Shown here piece by piece: positions 31,888 to 33,593 of a stretch of DNA of 33,593 nucleotides (the stretch's first letter is position 1; every line of letters begins with the position of its first letter). The DNA is from a virus. Below the pieces are notes generated by a model that did no database searches, had not been told where the DNA came from, and saw nothing but the letters and a program-made list of their open reading frames with translations. The DNA lies in IMG/VR virus record IMGVR_UViG_3300023174_000021, positions 1 through 33,593 of that record. One strand, given 5' to 3'. The position numbers and the translations under genes were made by a program.

Positions 31888-32177
31888 GCAATAAGAGCCT
31901 CCTTCAGTTGCGATTCTTTCATCGTAAAAATATCTTTGGAACCAAAGATCTTCTCAATCCAAGGTCGAACCCAAAGATAACTCGTGCCGGCTTGCGCGTT
32001 TCGCTCAATCAGATTCTTGGTCGTGAGCATCTTGTTGCCAAATGATACCCACACGTGCGGCAGAACGTAATGCGGCACGAACATCGCGCCGGATAGAAAA
32101 AACACCGGCTGGACGTCGGGAAAGCTGATTTCAGCATCGTCAGCTTTGTAAACAAACTTCCCATTAGTGAATTCCAA
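31884..32177 (-). CDS. Hypothetical early protein, 97 aa, probable TTG start
   Basis: The frame has no suitably placed ATG near the preceding gene's end. A TTG at 32177, eight bases after AGGAG, gives a start that overlaps the upstream gene by 14 nt and is the best choice. The longer version from an upstream ATG would overlap the previous gene by nearly 200 nt. The product contains FTNGKFVYKADDAEISFPDV, FFLSGAMFVPHYVLPHVWVS and a basic or aromatic C-terminal half (YLWVRPWIEKIFGS). No family is recognised. It ends with ATGA coupling to the next gene. Confidence 0.65.
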   Translation of the reverse strand: MEFTNGKFVYKADDAEISFPDVQPVFFLSGAMFVPHYVLPHVWVSFGNKMLTTKNLIERNAQAGTSYLWVRPWIEKIFGSKDIFTMKESQLKEALIA

Positions 32178-32454
32178 TTTCTGTCTCCTGATGATTTCCA
32201 AGGGTTCTGAGAATGGTGCAATGCTCTGGCTCTTTATTGCTGGACCGGCCATTTGCATCGAAATAAACATAGCTCGGTCGGTTGGTGCGTGACTCCTCGT
32301 CAATGCGACGCGATAGCTTGCCAACGCGAAACGCCTGGCGCAATTTATCGTCCACATTCTTTTGCGTTAGCGCCGGCAATAACTGAGCACATTGACGCGA
32401 CGTCATTGGCCCATTCTCAGCAATAAATTGAATTGGGTCTGGCAAATTATCCAT
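32164..32454 (-). CDS. Winged-helix-like protein, 96 aa
   Basis: The segment FIAENGPMTSRQCAQLLPAL (9-28), followed by TQKNVDDKLRQAFRVGKLSR and a RPSYVYF strand, has the spacing of a small winged-helix DNA-binding domain (two recognition-type helices plus a beta wing). The C-terminal tail is polar. It overlaps the HNH gene by 8 bases at its start. It could regulate early or late transcription or help at the origin. The fold assignment is by eye and moderate. Confidence 0.65.
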   Translation of the reverse strand: MDNLPDPIQFIAENGPMTSRQCAQLLPALTQKNVDDKLRQAFRVGKLSRRIDEESRTNRPSYVYFDANGRSSNKEPEHCTILRTLGNHQETEIGIH

Positions 32455-32878
32455 TTTTCATTTCTTTGTGTCGCTGCTTGTGACAGGGTTGACAGAGCCA
32501 TATGACGTCGAGTGGCTTGTCATAGTCTTCATGGTGAGCGAGAGATCGTTCAGCGCCGCAGCGACAGCATGGGGCGCGTACAAGCAAGCCTTTCTTAATT
32601 GCTCTTGTAACCGCATTGTGCGCTCGCTGGCGTCTAGGATCTTCTCGTCTCCAGGCTTGGTTAACTGAAAGGCTGGCAGCCTTTCTTTCTGGGTTTTTGG
32701 CTCGTTCTCTGTCATATTCTCTAATCCTTTCAAGGTTTTTAGTTCGATGTTCTAAAACATCTGATTTTGTACAAGCCTTGCATTTATTCAAATGCCCGTC
32801 TGCCATCATTAAATGTTTATAAAAATCCTCTAATGGCTTGACGGTTTTGCATTTGAAGCATTCTTTTGAGTTGATCAT
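32447..32878 (-). CDS. HNH endonuclease-like protein
   Basis: ATG at 32878 with a GAGGTG site is chosen over a GTG at 32914. The 143-aa product has an N-terminal double CxxC module (C7xxC10, C33xxC36), a basic linker and a C-terminal HNH core: CCRCG (104-108), LAHHEDYDKPLDVIWLC (113-129), CHKQRH (132-137). The metal-binding His and Cys residues are in place. Phage HNH proteins may nick DNA for replication or packaging, or be mobile homing nucleases. Its position within a tight operon, with short overlaps, suggests that it is an integrated part of the early block. Confidence 0.85.
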   Translation of the reverse strand: MINSKECFKCKTVKPLEDFYKHLMMADGHLNKCKACTKSDVLEHRTKNLERIREYDRERAKNPERKAASLSVNQAWRREDPRRQRAHNAVTRAIKKGLLVRAPCCRCGAERSLAHHEDYDKPLDVIWLCQPCHKQRHKEMKNG

Positions 32879-32914
32879 GATGCACCTCAAGTTGACGGTA
32901 CGACCATAATACAC

Positions 32915-32932
32915 CCATTTTAATTAAAATGG
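32915..32932. repeat. Perfect 18-bp palindrome at the end of the SSB-like gene
   Basis: CCATTTTAATTAAAATGG is a perfect palindrome of 18 bp that overlaps the stop codon of the SSB-like gene and the intergenic gap before the HNH gene. It is AT-rich in its centre and has no loop, so it suits a dimeric DNA-binding protein better than an mRNA hairpin. It may be an operator or a nuclease site for the adjacent HNH protein. Chance constraint from coding sequence (Ile-Pro-Phe-stop) cannot explain the outer arm. Confidence 0.7.
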
Positions 32933-33307
32933 AATCGAGTCATCATCGTTTTCCTCAAAACCCGATGCGCGGGCCTGTGGCGCGTTTTTGACTCGGGTTG
33001 GTAGGGTAGCCTCAGTCACGCTCTGAAAGCCGCTCCTGTGCCCGTCTGGATGCCTTTTTGGGCCATGATCGACCGCGGCGGTCGGTTCGCAAGCGTTTCC
33101 AATCGAAATTGCAGCGTACTGCATCCCGCTCGCAGCGGTTTTGATCGTCACGTCCAGCCAGTGCATCGAACCGTCTGGCAAGCAAACCCGGCCTTTGTAA
33201 TCGGCGTGCCAATCCTCGACCTTTTTGTCATTCGGGAATGCTGCGCCTTTTCCGGGTTTCTGCTCGTAAGTGCCTTTGGCTGCGATTGGTTTATTCATTT
33301 GATTCAC
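32924..33307 (-). CDS. SSB-like single-stranded DNA-binding protein
   Basis: The 127-aa product has a basic N-terminus, a beta-rich core (WHADYKGRVCLPDGSMHWLD, then TIKTAASGMQYAAISIG), a flexible polar linker (about 75-115) and an acidic tip DDDSIPF. The tip closely resembles the C-terminal tail of bacterial SSB (DDDIPF), which recruits host repair and replication proteins. The core is shorter than a typical SSB OB-fold and resembles small DUF736-like beta domains. It overlaps the first early gene by ATGA. It probably coats single strands made by the exonuclease and links them to host factors. Confidence 0.72.
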   Translation of the reverse strand: MNQMNKPIAAKGTYEQKPGKGAAFPNDKKVEDWHADYKGRVCLPDGSMHWLDVTIKTAASGMQYAAISIGNACEPTAAVDHGPKRHPDGHRSGFQSVTEATLPTRVKNAPQARASGFEENDDDSIPF

Positions 33308-33552
33308 TTTAAATTGTTTCTCAAAATTTGGTCGGTCACAACTTCGGATAAAAGCTCCTCCATTGTTTCGACCTCGGGTTGTTTAGCATCAATTCGGCGT
33401 CTGATGACCGATTCGATGCCGGTTTGCAATTGCGCTGACGTCATGTCCAGAGCAATCAATTCGTTGACCAGCTTGCTGCTTATTTGTGCACCTTTTATTT
33501 TTTTCAAACCTCCTCTTATTTCTTTAGTAAAATTAAATATAGAGTCTTTCAT
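33304..33552 (-). CDS. First early gene beside the origin, 82 aa, unknown
   Basis: ATG at 33552 equals position 47 on the circular map, at the edge of the repeat array, and an AGGAG site lies about 11 nt upstream inside the repeats. The product has a basic amphipathic N-terminus (FTKEIRGGLKKIKGAQISSK) and an acidic helical C-terminal half (METMEELLSEV-like). No family is recognised. As the first gene transcribed away from the origin, and with a basic end, it could bind the repeat array, but nothing in the sequence proves this. Confidence 0.75.
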   Translation of the reverse strand: MKDSIFNFTKEIRGGLKKIKGAQISSKLVNELIALDMTSAQLQTGIESVIRRRIDAKQPEVETMEELLSEVVTDQILRNNLK

Positions 33553-33593
33553 CTTAGTCTTAGCTCCTTGTCGAAGATCTTAGTCTTAGCTCT
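33506..33593. repeat. Terminal direct repeat, right copy
   Basis: Identical to bases 1-88; see the left copy. Removing one copy gives the 33,505-bp circular map. The repeat holds the 5' end of the 82-aa early gene and two copies of the TCTTAGTCTTAG unit. Confidence 0.95.

Noticed and set aside
1-33593. Temperate lifestyle
   Set aside because: No integrase, excisionase, attachment-site-like repeat or CI/Cro pair was seen. The HTH proteins are small and lie in early operons. A plasmid-like prophage is not excluded, because the DnaA-box origin would suit one, but no partition genes are visible.
1-33593. tRNA or rRNA genes
   Set aside because: No cloverleaf-like segment with a plausible T-arm GTTCGA-type motif in an intergenic space was noticed. 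The gaps are short and nearly all the sequence is coding.

Overview
The window is an essentially complete genome of a short-tailed (podovirus) bacteriophage with a P22-like virion. The first 88 bases (1-88) recur exactly at 33506-33593, so the contig closes into a circle of 33,505 bp or carries a short terminal redundancy. I see no integrase, CI-type repressor, transposase, tRNA or CRISPR array. I also see no DNA polymerase, primase, helicase or RNA polymerase. It therefore looks like a strictly lytic phage that depends heavily on its host. A Gram-negative host (probably Pseudomonadota) is suggested by the lysis genes, the P22-type structural genes, consensus E. coli-type DnaA boxes and an SSB-type C-terminal tip; the exact host cannot be read from the sequence.

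Layout. (1) 47-224 is a non-coding, oriC-like region. It has five copies of a TCTTAGTCTTAG repeat (three at a 13-bp period, with GATC at the repeat junctions), then five consensus DnaA boxes (TTATCCACA) in the same orientation. (2) On the minus strand beside it lie a 55-aa protein and a RusA Holliday-junction resolvase. (3) 812-987 is a divergent control region with stacked palindromes and a candidate promoter. (4) 988-3617 on the plus strand is a small operon holding a YqaJ/lambda-type exonuclease and an ERF single-strand annealing protein, with several small proteins including one HTH protein. (5) On the minus strand, read from high to low coordinates, an early block (33552 to 31238) encodes an SSB-like protein ending in DDDSIPF, an HNH protein, a winged-helix-like protein and a DUF3310 protein. 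It ends at a good intrinsic terminator (31171-31197). (6) A second minus-strand block (31159 to 24166) carries a ferritin-like DUF5856 protein, a GroES-like co-chaperonin, a probable virion decoration protein, several small proteins, a polyvalent-type ADP-ribosyltransferase, both terminase subunits and the portal. (7) A consensus-like promoter (24134-24162) precedes scaffold, coat and a small structural protein, and that block ends at a terminator (21402-21431). (8) 21381-13952 is a large adhesin cassette: a glycine-rich fibre, repeat fibres, a seven-repeat beta-propeller-like protein and a tailspike-like N-terminus. (9) 13949-5789 holds the gp4- and gp10-like tail accessory proteins, a needle-position fibre, a cupin and three ejection proteins, the last with a lytic transglycosylase domain. 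(10) 5781-4674 is the lysis cassette, and 4600-3614 encodes a metallophosphoesterase.

How it may work together (inference): host DnaA opens the oriC-like origin and the host replisome copies the genome. The phage Exo/ERF/RusA/SSB-like set converts products into concatemers. The terminase packages them by a headful-type mechanism into a P22-like capsid whose assembly may be assisted by the phage co-chaperonin. The most interesting items are the bacterial-type origin in an initiator-less lytic phage, the co-chaperonin, the ADP-ribosyltransferase beside the packaging genes, and the GFG-repeat propeller adhesin.
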